The notes below the pieces were generated by a model that was given only the letters and a program-made list of their open reading frames with translations, did not search any database and was not told the origin of the DNA. A DNA stretch of 64,000 nt from Mycolicibacterium madagascariense. Its GTDB lineage: Bacteria > Actinomycetota > Actinomycetes > Mycobacteriales > Mycobacteriaceae. The stretch lies in assembly GCF_010729665.1 (NCBI RefSeq), contig NZ_AP022611.1, positions 62,001 through 126,000 of the forward strand, read 5' to 3'. A program made the position numbers and the translations under genes. Positions within the stretch are counted from its first letter, which is position 1, and the number at the start of each line of letters is the position of its first letter. This document shows, in pieces, positions 55,735 to 63,490 of the stretch.

Positions 55735-56541
55735 CTAACCGATGAACGGAAGTCGGCGCTCGCGTGCCAGCGTGTCGAGGGCTTGCTGCATCACGGATCG
55801 AACGTGTGCGTCTACTTCGGCAACGTCGGGTTGCTTGCCGAACTCGCCGACGACGTCGATCGGCGCCAACACCTGGGTGACGATCTTCGCAGGAAGTGGG
55901 ATGTTGGGAGGAACGAAAACGCTGACACCGAAGGGGAATCCGATGCTGACGGGTAGAATCCCGACACGGAATCGACCGAGGCCCAATTTCTTGGCCAGCC
56001 CCGTACCCCGTGTCAGGAAGAGTTGGGTCTCTTGTCCGCCGATCGAGACGATCGGCACGATCGGCACCCCGGTTTCGATCGCCGTCCTCACGTAGCCTGT
56101 TCGTCCGTTGAAGTCGATGACGTTCGCGCTCCCAGTTGGCCGGTACGCGTCATAGTCCCCGCCAGGGAACACCAGCACAGCCGCTCCCGAGTGCAATGCC
56201 GACGCAGCGTTCTCCCGGCTTGCGTGGATGACGCCCAACCGGCCTAGCCAGCCCTCGAACGGTCCGACGAACACCTGGCTGTGCGCGAGTGTGAACAGAG
56301 GGCGGTCGTATCCGAACTTTTCGTAGAAGGCGGACCCGAAGATGACTACGTCGGGTGTCAGTGAACCGCCGGAGTGGTTTCCCACCAACAGGGCTCCGCC
56401 CACCTCCGGGAGCGCATCCAGTCCACGTACCTCCGCGCGGAAGTAACGCTTGAGCACGGGCCACGCCTTGTCCTTCACCTGCTCTGTGAAGGCAGGGTCC
56501 CACTTCACGGCTTCGTCACCTGTGCTCACGGTGTTCCTCAT
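55735..56541 (-). CDS. PlsC/MGAT-like acyltransferase
   Basis: 268-aa lysophospholipid acyltransferase-fold protein: LLVGNHSGGSLTPDVVIFG, where the catalytic His stands in NHSGG with the Asp further on than in the canonical NHxxxxD, then VFPGGDYDAYRPTG and GVPIVPIVSIGGQE. It resembles the mycobacterial LPLAT/MGAT-like group and would acylate a lipid acceptor. It follows the WS/DGAT gene by 31 bp on the same strand, so both may make storage or waste esters. The start at 56541 lacks a strong ribosome-binding site. Confidence 0.85.
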   Translation of the reverse strand: MRNTVSTGDEAVKWDPAFTEQVKDKAWPVLKRYFRAEVRGLDALPEVGGALLVGNHSGGSLTPDVVIFGSAFYEKFGYDRPLFTLAHSQVFVGPFEGWLGRLGVIHASRENAASALHSGAAVLVFPGGDYDAYRPTGSANVIDFNGRTGYVRTAIETGVPIVPIVSIGGQETQLFLTRGTGLAKKLGLGRFRVGILPVSIGFPFGVSVFVPPNIPLPAKIVTQVLAPIDVVGEFGKQPDVAEVDAHVRSVMQQALDTLARERRLPFIG

Positions 56542-56572
56542 CAGTCGCTGATCGAAAGGGTTGCGGCTTCGC

Positions 56573-58003
56573 TCATTGCGCGCTGCTCACCGCAGCCATT
56601 GCCGTCTCCACCTTGCGCAAGTCATCGGATAGACCGGCAGCCCTGCGGAGTTCGGCGAAGGCGTGGACGATCGCGTCCGTCGCTTCGTGAACGTCGTCGA
56701 AGGTTCGGTCATCGGCCAGCACCGCGATGTTGAGCTGGTCAACGTAGCTCCACACCGTGATGTTGACGCCGACACCGGCCGACAACACGCCCGTCGAATA
56801 GAACTCACTGACCGGCGACCCGCCGATGTTCCCGCGTTGCCGGGGCCCTGGGACGTTGGAGACCGGGACGTTCATCACCTTGTTGGACGTGGCCCGCTTG
56901 GCCTGGCGCCGAAACGCCGCGGGAGCCAAAGCCGTCGGCAAATAACCCATCATGCGGCTGTACAGGTCGGGTCCGACGACGTGGTGATCCTCCTTGGCGG
57001 TCGTCGTGGCCAGCCCGATCAGGCGCACCCGCTCACGTGGGTCATTGATGTGTACTGGCAGGGACACGGGGAGGCCGCTGAGCTCGTTGCCGCTGAGGCG
57101 GTCCGGGGATCGATCGGTGCTGATCGGGACGTTCGACAACAACGGTCGGTCGGCTCTGCCGTCGTACCGAAGTAGAAGATCCCGCAGCGCCCCGGCGACC
57201 GTGGCCAGCACCATGTCGTTGAAGGTCACGCCGAGCTGCGCGGAGGTCTCCTTGGCATCTGCCAACGACAAGGTGGCGCTGGCGAATGTCCGAACCGGCG
57301 AGACCACATGATTGAGGAAGGTTGGTGGCGGTTTGAACATCTTGGCCATGTGGGGCCGATCGCCGCGTTCGCGGACCCGCTGGTGGAGTTGAGACAGTCC
57401 GGTGGTGGCGTCGCGCAACAACTTCGGCAAGCCAGCGACCTGCTCGATGTGGTCGCGTCCTGCGGACCGCAGCAAGGCGGACGTCGAAGGCGTCACTCGG
57501 TGCCCAGCGGTGACGGTCGGCGTCGTGTCGTCCATCAAGCCCATGAAACGGGCCATGAGGGTGGCCGATGCCACCCCGTCGGCAAGTGCGTGATGCACCT
57601 TGCCGATGAGCGCGTAGCGGTTGTCGGCCACTCCCTCGGCGAAGTAGAACTCCCACAGCGGACGGCTTCGGTCCAACGGCGTACTGGCCACGTCACCGAT
57701 CACCTGGTTCAGTTCGCGGCGGCCTCCGGGGCTCGGCACCCGCACCACCCGCAGGTGGTAATCCAGGTCGACCTCGCAGTCCGCCAGCCGGATCGGATGA
57801 TGTAGCCGCCATGGAATTCCCTGAAGCTTGAAGCGCAGCGGATCCAACAGGTGAAGGCGGTCCGCGACCGTCTGTCTGAAGGTGTCGAAGGTGAACGCGG
57901 AGGGATCGTCGGGGTGGACGACCAACACCTTCAACGTGTGCATGTGCAGGTTGGGGGTTTCGCCGTACAGCAGCATGGCGTCCATGCCGTTGAGTCGCTT
58001 CAC
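56573..58003 (-). CDS. WS/DGAT-family O-acyltransferase
   Basis: 476-aa wax ester synthase/diacylglycerol acyltransferase, making triacylglycerol or wax esters from acyl-CoA. The catalytic HHALADGVAS (HHxxxDG) is near residue 130; NVPGPRQRGNIGG and LSGNELSGLPVSLPV are further family blocks. GTG 58003 with GGGGGG six bases upstream gives the typical opening KRLNGMDAMLLY. Operator copy 11 lies 43 bp upstream. It may act as a sink for fatty acyl-CoA released during degradation. Confidence 0.93.
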   Translation of the reverse strand: MKRLNGMDAMLLYGETPNLHMHTLKVLVVHPDDPSAFTFDTFRQTVADRLHLLDPLRFKLQGIPWRLHHPIRLADCEVDLDYHLRVVRVPSPGGRRELNQVIGDVASTPLDRSRPLWEFYFAEGVADNRYALIGKVHHALADGVASATLMARFMGLMDDTTPTVTAGHRVTPSTSALLRSAGRDHIEQVAGLPKLLRDATTGLSQLHQRVRERGDRPHMAKMFKPPPTFLNHVVSPVRTFASATLSLADAKETSAQLGVTFNDMVLATVAGALRDLLLRYDGRADRPLLSNVPISTDRSPDRLSGNELSGLPVSLPVHINDPRERVRLIGLATTTAKEDHHVVGPDLYSRMMGYLPTALAPAAFRRQAKRATSNKVMNVPVSNVPGPRQRGNIGGSPVSEFYSTGVLSAGVGVNITVWSYVDQLNIAVLADDRTFDDVHEATDAIVHAFAELRRAAGLSDDLRKVETAMAAVSSAQ

Positions 58004-58046
58004 GTGTATCCCCCCGGAGCGCGGAATAAACTGCCTGGTGGCGATG

Positions 58047-58062
58047 CTGTACGGGCGTACAG
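58047..58062. promoter_or_regulatory. Operator copy 11, CTGTACGGGCGTACAG
   Basis: The only copy with a perfect 7+2+7 palindrome; precedes the WS/DGAT-acyltransferase operon. It is the rightmost copy in the window. Confidence 0.78.
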
Positions 58063-58788
58063 GGCGCCGCAAAATATACGGCATTGATGGGAGGTGCGCT
58101 AGGGCCAAATCGGTAGAGGTGGATATCCCGACAACGCCCGAGAGCGTCCCACGCGGCGCTACGCACCGCCCCGTTGCCCCAGTGCCTCCCGTGAATGAGA
58201 TGTGCGTTCAGGATCTGTTGCCTCCGTGCAGTTGTATTCAAATGTTTCTTGCGCCAGCGCACTTCGTGCCCACCCGATCCGTGCTTTGGGCGAAAGCCCT
58301 AAACGCTCGAGGGACCCGCTCTCAACGCGTCGTTCCAGGGCGCCACGTAGGCCATGAAGGAATAGCCGCGGCCAAATCGCTTGGGGCCGACGTCGGCCTG
58401 GCTACCCTGCGCATGGGTTTTACGGCGCGGAGCATTGTGGCGGGCCAACAAGAGCCCCCGTGAGGACTAGGCGGCCGTAATTGTTTGCGCCCAAGCCCAG
58501 GGTGCGACACGCCGAGTACCTGCTGTATAGCAGACCACGCACGATGCTAAAGACGCCAGCGTCTGCAAGACCGTACACCTGCATCCTTCAGCGGTGCAGG
58601 CACCGGTGGAAGGTCGGTGTCGCTCAACTAGGCGCGCCGCAGGAAGGAGCGTACTGCAGCCCCCAAATGAGCCGCAGTTCCGTCTTAGTCGCGGCGGCCT
58701 CCTATTCAGCGTGACTGGGTTGATCGGAGCCGCGTCGTCAAAGAGGGATCGGATGCCGATTTGTCGGACGCAAAATGGAGACTTTTGT

Positions 58789-58812
58789 CATGGATAATGA
58801 CAATTATCCATG
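58789..58812. repeat. Inverted repeat CATGGATAAT-GACA-ATTATCCATG
   Basis: Perfect 10-bp arms with a 4-nt centre. It shares ATGGATAAT...ATTATCC with the repeat at 29646. Spacing and sequence are reminiscent of dif/Xer-type core sites. Confidence 0.6.
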
Positions 58813-58985
58813 GGCCTGAGACGCACTGTCGCAGTGGGGGATAGGGCACCGCGCGGTTTGAAATGTCGCGGCACACCGATCTAACGACCTTCGAAGCGCC
58901 AAAGAGCTGACACGGCTATGACGTGAAGCGTGCCATCGAGTGACGACTGGCCGCAGTTCGTGAGGGTTTCAGGAACCGGTGCTTT

Positions 58986-59002
58986 TACGTCACAGTGACG
59001 AA
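58986..59002. repeat. Palindrome TACGTCACAGTGACGAA
   Basis: CGTCAC-A-GTGACG with the same TA/AA flanks as the copy at 29895. Confidence 0.5.
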
Positions 59003-59289
59003 TAATCAGCCGCTAAGGGCGCAGCTCTACCAAGACGTGCTGCTAAAGCTGTACCCGTGAGCGACAGCCGCACATGTCTGCAACGAGCGCAACGCCTTTG
59101 CGCCACAAGGTCCGCAAACCGGTCGACTCCGGGGTCAAATCCGCACGTCCCGAATTTGATGACAACAGCAATGAGACAAAACGGACAAAATCCCAAATGA
59201 ACACCTTCATTGCGAAAGATGACAACTACATCGAGACTGGACAGACGCCGCCGACGCGGAAGCCATGAGACACGTTGCGCGCCAACGGA

Positions 59290-59316
59290 ACTGACATAAT
59301 AACCCTTATCGGCATA
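59290..59316. other. dif-like sequence ahead of the mazEF module
   Basis: TGACATAAT-AACC-CTTATCGGC matches, from memory, most of the actinobacterial dif consensus in reverse (TTGACATAAT, 4 nt, ATTATCGG). It ends where the mazEF operator begins. Either a Xer/tyrosine-recombinase target or a chance AT-rich promoter part. Confidence 0.4.
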
Positions 59317-59341
59317 CCAAATGTATGCCAATCGGGCATAC
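59311..59341. promoter_or_regulatory. mazEF operator/promoter
   Basis: GGCATAC-CAAAT-GTATGCC (59311-59329) followed by a third half-site GGCATAC (59335-59341). TACTAT (59349-59354) ends six bases before ATG 59361, so the mRNA is probably leaderless. Autoregulation by the antitoxin is the usual case. Confidence 0.6.
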
Positions 59342-59360
59342 CTTGAGGTACTATAACCAT

Positions 59361-59606
59361 ATGTCGGATCTGACCACGATCAAGGTGAGTAAGCCGCTGC
59401 GCGAGCGCATCAGCGCCGGTGCCGCCGAAGAGGGCGAGACCGTCCAGAAGTTCCTGGAACAGCTCATGGAGGGACGGGAGCGGCAGAAGCGCCTTTCCTC
59501 CGTCGCGGCCGCCATCAGTGGTGCCGACGAGGAGACGCTGACCTCCTGGCGCACGGAGACCGCCGATTGGGCCACGGTCGACGCCGACACTGACCCCACG
59601 CAGTGA
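59361..59606 (+). CDS. mazE: MazE-type antitoxin
   Basis: 81-aa antitoxin: a ribbon-helix-helix-like N-terminus (LTTIKVSKPLRERISAGAAE) for DNA binding and an acidic C-terminal part (SWRTETADWATVDADTD) for toxin binding. Start at ATG 59361 with the leaderless promoter described. Its TGA overlaps the toxin GTG (GTGA). Confidence 0.85.
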   Translation: MSDLTTIKVSKPLRERISAGAAEEGETVQKFLEQLMEGRERQKRLSSVAAAISGADEETLTSWRTETADWATVDADTDPTQ

Positions 59607-59962
59607 GCGTTCTCGTGGCTCCCGGATCGGTGGTGTGGGTCAACCTCGATCCCACCGTGGGTCGTGAGCAAGCCGGCCGCCGACCGGCAGTCGTCGTCGC
59701 ATCGTCCGGCTACCTCGATGCGGTCACCGAGCTGGCCATCGTCGTTCCCGTGACGACCACCGACCGGGGCTGGCCTCAGCACGTCAGACTCAGCGGACCG
59801 AGCCTCACCCTGGATCGCCCGTCCTTCGCGATGACCGAGCAGCCGCGGACGATCAGCCGGCAACGCATCGCCAGCCTGGCCGGAACGGTCGACGATGGAT
59901 GTCTGACGTCGATACGGCAATGGCTAAGCGACTTCATCCACGACGAGCATTCGTCACGGTGA
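59603..59962 (+). CDS. mazF: MazF/PemK-type endoribonuclease toxin
   Basis: 119-aa type II toxin that cleaves mRNA at short sites. It has the family opening PGSVVWVNLDPTVGREQAGRRPAVVV with the Arg of GRRPAVV, then VVPVTTTDRGWPQHVRL and the Thr of QPRTISRQRI. GTG 59603 overlaps the antitoxin stop. The stop falls within the palindrome CGTCACGGTGACG. Confidence 0.92.
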   Translation: MSVLVAPGSVVWVNLDPTVGREQAGRRPAVVVASSGYLDAVTELAIVVPVTTTDRGWPQHVRLSGPSLTLDRPSFAMTEQPRTISRQRIASLAGTVDDGCLTSIRQWLSDFIHDEHSSR

Positions 59963-59964
59963 CG
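59952..59964. repeat. Palindrome CGTCACGGTGACG
   Basis: Third copy of the CGTCAC-N-GTGACG palindrome; it covers the mazF stop codon and could act as a weak terminator stem here. Confidence 0.4.
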
Positions 59965-59993
59965 CAATTGGCTCAGGAAGGGGAATCGAACTC

Positions 59994-60197
59994 ATGGCCT
60001 ACGAAGGCATGCCGCCGGAGGTGAACACAGCCAGGTCTGCGCGGAGGGCGTCGGCGAACTCACCCGGCCCGGCGAGTGACCAAGCGCCCGAACCGGCGGT
60101 TCCTTGCACGCGAGGCGTCACGATCGTCGATGTCGACGATGATGGCAACGTGGTCAAGGAGCGGATAACGGTCGACGGTGACCACCGGCGCGCCTGA
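59994..60197 (+). CDS. Small hypothetical protein, 67 aa
   Basis: ATG 59994 with GGAAGGGG about ten bases upstream. The first 40 residues are low in structure (Ala, Pro, Ser-rich), then CTRGVTIVDVDDDGNVVKERITVDGD looks like a beta-hairpin. No domain recognised. It is 31 bp after mazF on the same strand and precedes three other unknown genes. Confidence 0.5.
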   Translation: MAYEGMPPEVNTARSARRASANSPGPASDQAPEPAVPCTRGVTIVDVDDDGNVVKERITVDGDHRRA

Positions 60198-60214
60198 GTC
60201 TTGGCGCTCTACCC

Positions 60215-60682
60215 ATGACGTCGATCATCCGGTACGAACTACGCTCCCTCGACTCGCTGCCGTGGCCGCACGGACTGGGCAAGTCCGAGTATCGGCGCCT
60301 GGAGCGCCGGTTGGTAGCACTGCTCGGCTCGGGATGTCTCACACCTGCCGTTCACAAGCGGGCCTTCGAAACGAACATCGATTACAAGAACGTGGTCCTC
60401 GAGGAGTTGGGAGCGCGGGCCTGGAGCCGCGACGTGATCGACGTGGCGGCCGGCGCGGCCACGCTCGCGGGCGCGGCGCCGCTGCTCGGGGTCGATCTGA
60501 TCGACGATGAGCAATGGTGGGCTTGGGTGCGCGAGCAGCCAATCGCCGACCCGTTCGTGCGGGGCTGGCTCATCTCACCGCCCGACATCACCGGCGGATA
60601 CCTCGATGCGCGGCACCGCATCACCTACTTGAGGTTCATGTGTGGCCCGGCGTTCTCGGTCCTCGTCAGGTATCAACGGTGA
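60215..60682 (+). CDS. Hypothetical protein, 155 aa
   Basis: Soluble protein beginning MTSIIRYELRSLDSLPWPHG. The middle is helical and Ala-rich (VIDVAAGAATLAGAAPLLGVDLI), the end basic-aromatic (RHRITYLRFMCGPAFSVLVRYQR). No motif recognised. It is 17 bp after the preceding gene and likely cotranscribed. Confidence 0.6.
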   Translation: MTSIIRYELRSLDSLPWPHGLGKSEYRRLERRLVALLGSGCLTPAVHKRAFETNIDYKNVVLEELGARAWSRDVIDVAAGAATLAGAAPLLGVDLIDDEQWWAWVREQPIADPFVRGWLISPPDITGGYLDARHRITYLRFMCGPAFSVLVRYQR

Positions 60683-60721
60683 TCCGACCAGGTGTCGCCT
60701 GCTGGTTGCAGAATGGGTGCT

Positions 60722-61408
60722 GTGACGTTGATGGACACCCAGGCCGCCGCCGCCGCCGAAGCCGCCAGCCGTTCGTGGTACGTCCCTGCGTACCGCGGCC
60801 GAGACGCAATCAACATGCAGGCCTTCGCGAAGCTGGCTCCCGGTCGTCGCCTCACCTCACGGAGCTGGAAGGGCTTCCGCCTCTTCGAGGAGCCGGCGTA
60901 CATGGTGAACTTCGGCTACGCACACCAATACCTCCCCTGGGAGGTTTGGGAAGTCAGACCGACGCGTGTGCTGGGCTTCGAGCCGATGCTGCAGCACGAG
61001 GCACGTCAAATCCGGGCCCGACACATCGAAGTCGTTCAGCTCATGCCCGATGGCTTCGAGTTTGGGCCCAACGGCCACGCCGTACGCCTCCTGGTCGAGC
61101 AGCTCGCCCAGTGCACCCAGCCCGGCGGGGCGCCGGGACCGGACTACGTCGCCGCCATGACGTTTCTTCAGGACCAACTCGCCACGACCACAAGCTGGCT
61201 GCACGATTCGCGAGTCTCGTTGGCGCGCGCGTATCTTGATTTCTTGGCGTCAGGCAAGACCACCGGCCCCATCGGGCGATGGGACAGCCACCTTGCGCCA
61301 AGGCTGCCGGCGTACCCCCTGATCGATGCCGCCGTATCCGGCCTGACCATCCCGCAGCCCATCGCCAGCCACTGGGGCATCGCGCCAGACTCGCGTACGC
61401 CCAGCTGA
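60722..61408 (+). CDS. Hypothetical protein, about 228 aa
   Basis: The start is uncertain (GTG 60722, ATG 60731 or GTG 60692, all in frame). Contains SWKGFRLFEEPAYMVNFGYAH and WEVRPTRVLGFEPML, then a helical region (YVAAMTFLQDQLATTTSWLH). No known domain is seen and no secretion signal. Part of the run of unknown rightward genes after mazEF. Confidence 0.55.
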   Translation: MTLMDTQAAAAAEAASRSWYVPAYRGRDAINMQAFAKLAPGRRLTSRSWKGFRLFEEPAYMVNFGYAHQYLPWEVWEVRPTRVLGFEPMLQHEARQIRARHIEVVQLMPDGFEFGPNGHAVRLLVEQLAQCTQPGGAPGPDYVAAMTFLQDQLATTTSWLHDSRVSLARAYLDFLASGKTTGPIGRWDSHLAPRLPAYPLIDAAVSGLTIPQPIASHWGIAPDSRTPS

Positions 61409-61485
61409 GCAACCAAACCTCCGCCCACATGCACCGCCGGCCGGCCAGTAGGGGTGAGTTTCGAATCACCCCACCTAGGAGACGA

Positions 61486-62184
61486 ATGACAGCAGTCGAT
61501 ATCGCTGACTACATCCGCGGGCTTCAGCACGACGGATGCGCCACGACTGTCGAATTCACAGCTCCTCGAATGCATTACGAGAGTCTGGACACCTGGTCGG
61601 CAACGGTGACGTGCGGTCTGGATTGGCGAGCGGAGATTCACCTTTCACCGCTCGACGCACGTGGGCCCGCGCCCGACGTCATCGCCGGTTACGTCGATTT
61701 CCTCGTGCTGCGGCTCGGTGAGCAGCCTGTCGCGGAAGTGCTTGATCTTTACGGCCCCGTCGCGGCCGACTTCGCCGAACTCTTCGACGGCGCTTGGCTT
61801 GTCGACCGGCTCGGTGAGGAAGATGACTTCACCGGCGGTGTGCCGATCGGAACAGTGCTGCTGGTGCTGGACGCCGTAGTCGACGCCGCCTTCCAACACC
61901 ACGATCGGCTCAGACCGTGGTCGGTCGCCGAAGTCGCCCACACCATGCTCCCCACGACAGCAGGGGTTGTCGCCATGCACACAATTCCCGCCCCTTCCCC
62001 GAAGGAGCGACATCGAGGCCTGGTGGCCGCTGATCGCGTCGATCCGCACTGGCCCCAGGTCGGCTGCGTGTTAATACCCGGCCTCCCCCGGTACGCCGGC
62101 TGCGCCACCGCCTACCGCTACCTCGAAGACGCCCGAGCGGAGCTGAGCGTCATTCGCAAAGACACCTTCCGTGCTGGAGGCTAA
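61486..62184 (+). CDS. Hypothetical protein, 232 aa
   Basis: ATG 61486 with AGGAG seven bases upstream (61477-61481). Globular, acidic protein with DYIRGLQHDGCATTVEFTA at the start and a region LVLDAVVDAAFQHHDRLRPW; no recognised fold. 77 bp after the preceding gene, convergent with the RES-domain gene. Confidence 0.6.
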   Translation: MTAVDIADYIRGLQHDGCATTVEFTAPRMHYESLDTWSATVTCGLDWRAEIHLSPLDARGPAPDVIAGYVDFLVLRLGEQPVAEVLDLYGPVAADFAELFDGAWLVDRLGEEDDFTGGVPIGTVLLVLDAVVDAAFQHHDRLRPWSVAEVAHTMLPTTAGVVAMHTIPAPSPKERHRGLVAADRVDPHWPQVGCVLIPGLPRYAGCATAYRYLEDARAELSVIRKDTFRAGG

Positions 62185-62255
62185 CGACTGATGGCATCGC
62201 CAGAGCCAATAGCTCTGTGCCAGGCCCGTTTTGGCCCCACGTGCTTGTCTGATCG

Positions 62256-63449
62256 TTACCGCTTGATGACAGTGGTGACGCGATGCTTGGTCACCGACGC
62301 ACGGATGAGGATGAGCCGGGTGTAGTCGCCGACATCGCCTTCATCCGCGCAGAATTCAGGTCCGTAGAACACCACGACATTCGCTCCTGGACCCTGCGCG
62401 CTGGGAAACATCAGACCATCGACGCGGGCAGGGAAGGAGTACTTGAGGTACTCGGTGAATACCTGGGTGGGCACGTAGTCGATGTGTTCACGGCCGTCGA
62501 GGTCGACCGGCAAGGTGAGATCCCGAACGAAGTTGTGCAAGAACGAGATCGTGTAGTAGCTACGAAAGGACTGTTCGTCGAAGATGCTGGGAATCGCGGG
62601 GAGCTTGGTCAGGTCAATCAGTCGTACTTCGCGGGCGGTCGTGAACTCCCCGGTGACGGCATACCCGTACGAACTGTGAGCTCCGATTTCGGCCACGGCG
62701 GTGTCGAGGTCGGTGGCGCCGTAGAACATGCTGATCCCGGCGGGACTCATCCGGTTGGCGGCGGCCCGCTGCGGCGGGGGTGGCCCAAGTTTGGCGGCGT
62801 CGTAGTCACTCGGGTCTGGGTCTGTTGCGGTCATGCGGCCGCGGAACAACCGGGGGCACGGCTGGGGAAATATTTCGGGGGTCTGGGACAACACCGCAGC
62901 CAGTTGGCGGAAGAATTCGAGCACCGACAGCCTCTCGCCATCGGCACTCGCGTCGCCTAGGGCCCCGGTGAAGAAGAACCGCGTGGAGTACTTCACAAGC
63001 TCTTTGAAGGAGTCCCAGCTATATTGCAGGACCTGATCGGGTGTGAGTCGCTGCCAGTCTCGCCGTACCCACGATTGCGTGGTGAGGGCGGCTGTGATGT
63101 CCGAGGCCAACCCGTCGTCGGGGGTCCGTCCGGTCGTGGCATGCTCTTCCAGCACCTCCCACACGACGTCGTCGGCGTCGTACACGGTGGTCACCTGGCG
63201 GCCCGGTTGAATCGGCACCCCCGAGGCCTCGGCTTCCTCGTAGAGATGCCGGACACCGACCATGAAGACGTCCAACAAATCATCGAGCGGAGCCGCTACG
63301 GGATTCGAGTCGTCGCCGACGATCTCGCAGTAGCTGCAGTTCGGCTCGGAAAGGTGGTCCGCGATGGCGGCCTTCAGTACCGAGTCGTCGACATGGGCCA
63401 AGCACACGGTGCGGTCGGTCGCCCAGTAGCCACGTGCCTCGGCCGCCAT
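62256..63449 (-). CDS. HEPN/RES-type protein (RES domain with N-terminal zinc-finger/HEPN part)
   Basis: 397 aa. The N-terminus has CLAH...CSYC (about residues 16-41), a C-x2-H/C-x2-C metal site as in the N-terminal part of RES-domain proteins, followed by a helical HEPN-like region to about residue 200. The C-terminal RES domain starts at PRLFRGRM with the Arg, then NRMSPAGISMFYGATDLDTAVAEI and GLMFPSAQGPGANVVVFYGPE. RES toxins degrade NAD+ as phosphorylases; the fused form without an adjacent Xre antitoxin is common but its role is unclear. ATG 63449 is preferred (AAGGGGA upstream) over 63473. Confidence 0.82.
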   Translation of the reverse strand: MAAEARGYWATDRTVCLAHVDDSVLKAAIADHLSEPNCSYCEIVGDDSNPVAAPLDDLLDVFMVGVRHLYEEAEASGVPIQPGRQVTTVYDADDVVWEVLEEHATTGRTPDDGLASDITAALTTQSWVRRDWQRLTPDQVLQYSWDSFKELVKYSTRFFFTGALGDASADGERLSVLEFFRQLAAVLSQTPEIFPQPCPRLFRGRMTATDPDPSDYDAAKLGPPPPQRAAANRMSPAGISMFYGATDLDTAVAEIGAHSSYGYAVTGEFTTAREVRLIDLTKLPAIPSIFDEQSFRSYYTISFLHNFVRDLTLPVDLDGREHIDYVPTQVFTEYLKYSFPARVDGLMFPSAQGPGANVVVFYGPEFCADEGDVGDYTRLILIRASVTKHRVTTVIKR

Positions 63450-63490
63450 GGCTTCCCCTTTGACAAGACCCACATCCCCTCCAGCGGACG

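Larger units (their letters stand above)
58063..59289. other. Non-coding strip with palindromes (right bracket element)
   Basis: About 1.2 kb with no supportable gene on either strand. It holds CATGGATAAT-GACA-ATTATCCATG (58789-58812), CGTCACAGTGACG (58988-59000), and a short CTGCT-GTAT-AGCAG repeat near 58522. Base composition from about 59000 is less GC-rich than the flanks. It mirrors the strip at 29.2-30.0 kb. Confidence 0.5.

Noticed and set aside
57882..58463. 193-codon plus-strand frame crossing operator copy 11
   Set aside because: Begins inside the WS/DGAT gene in antisense and shows no domain; the region is treated as regulatory/non-coding.
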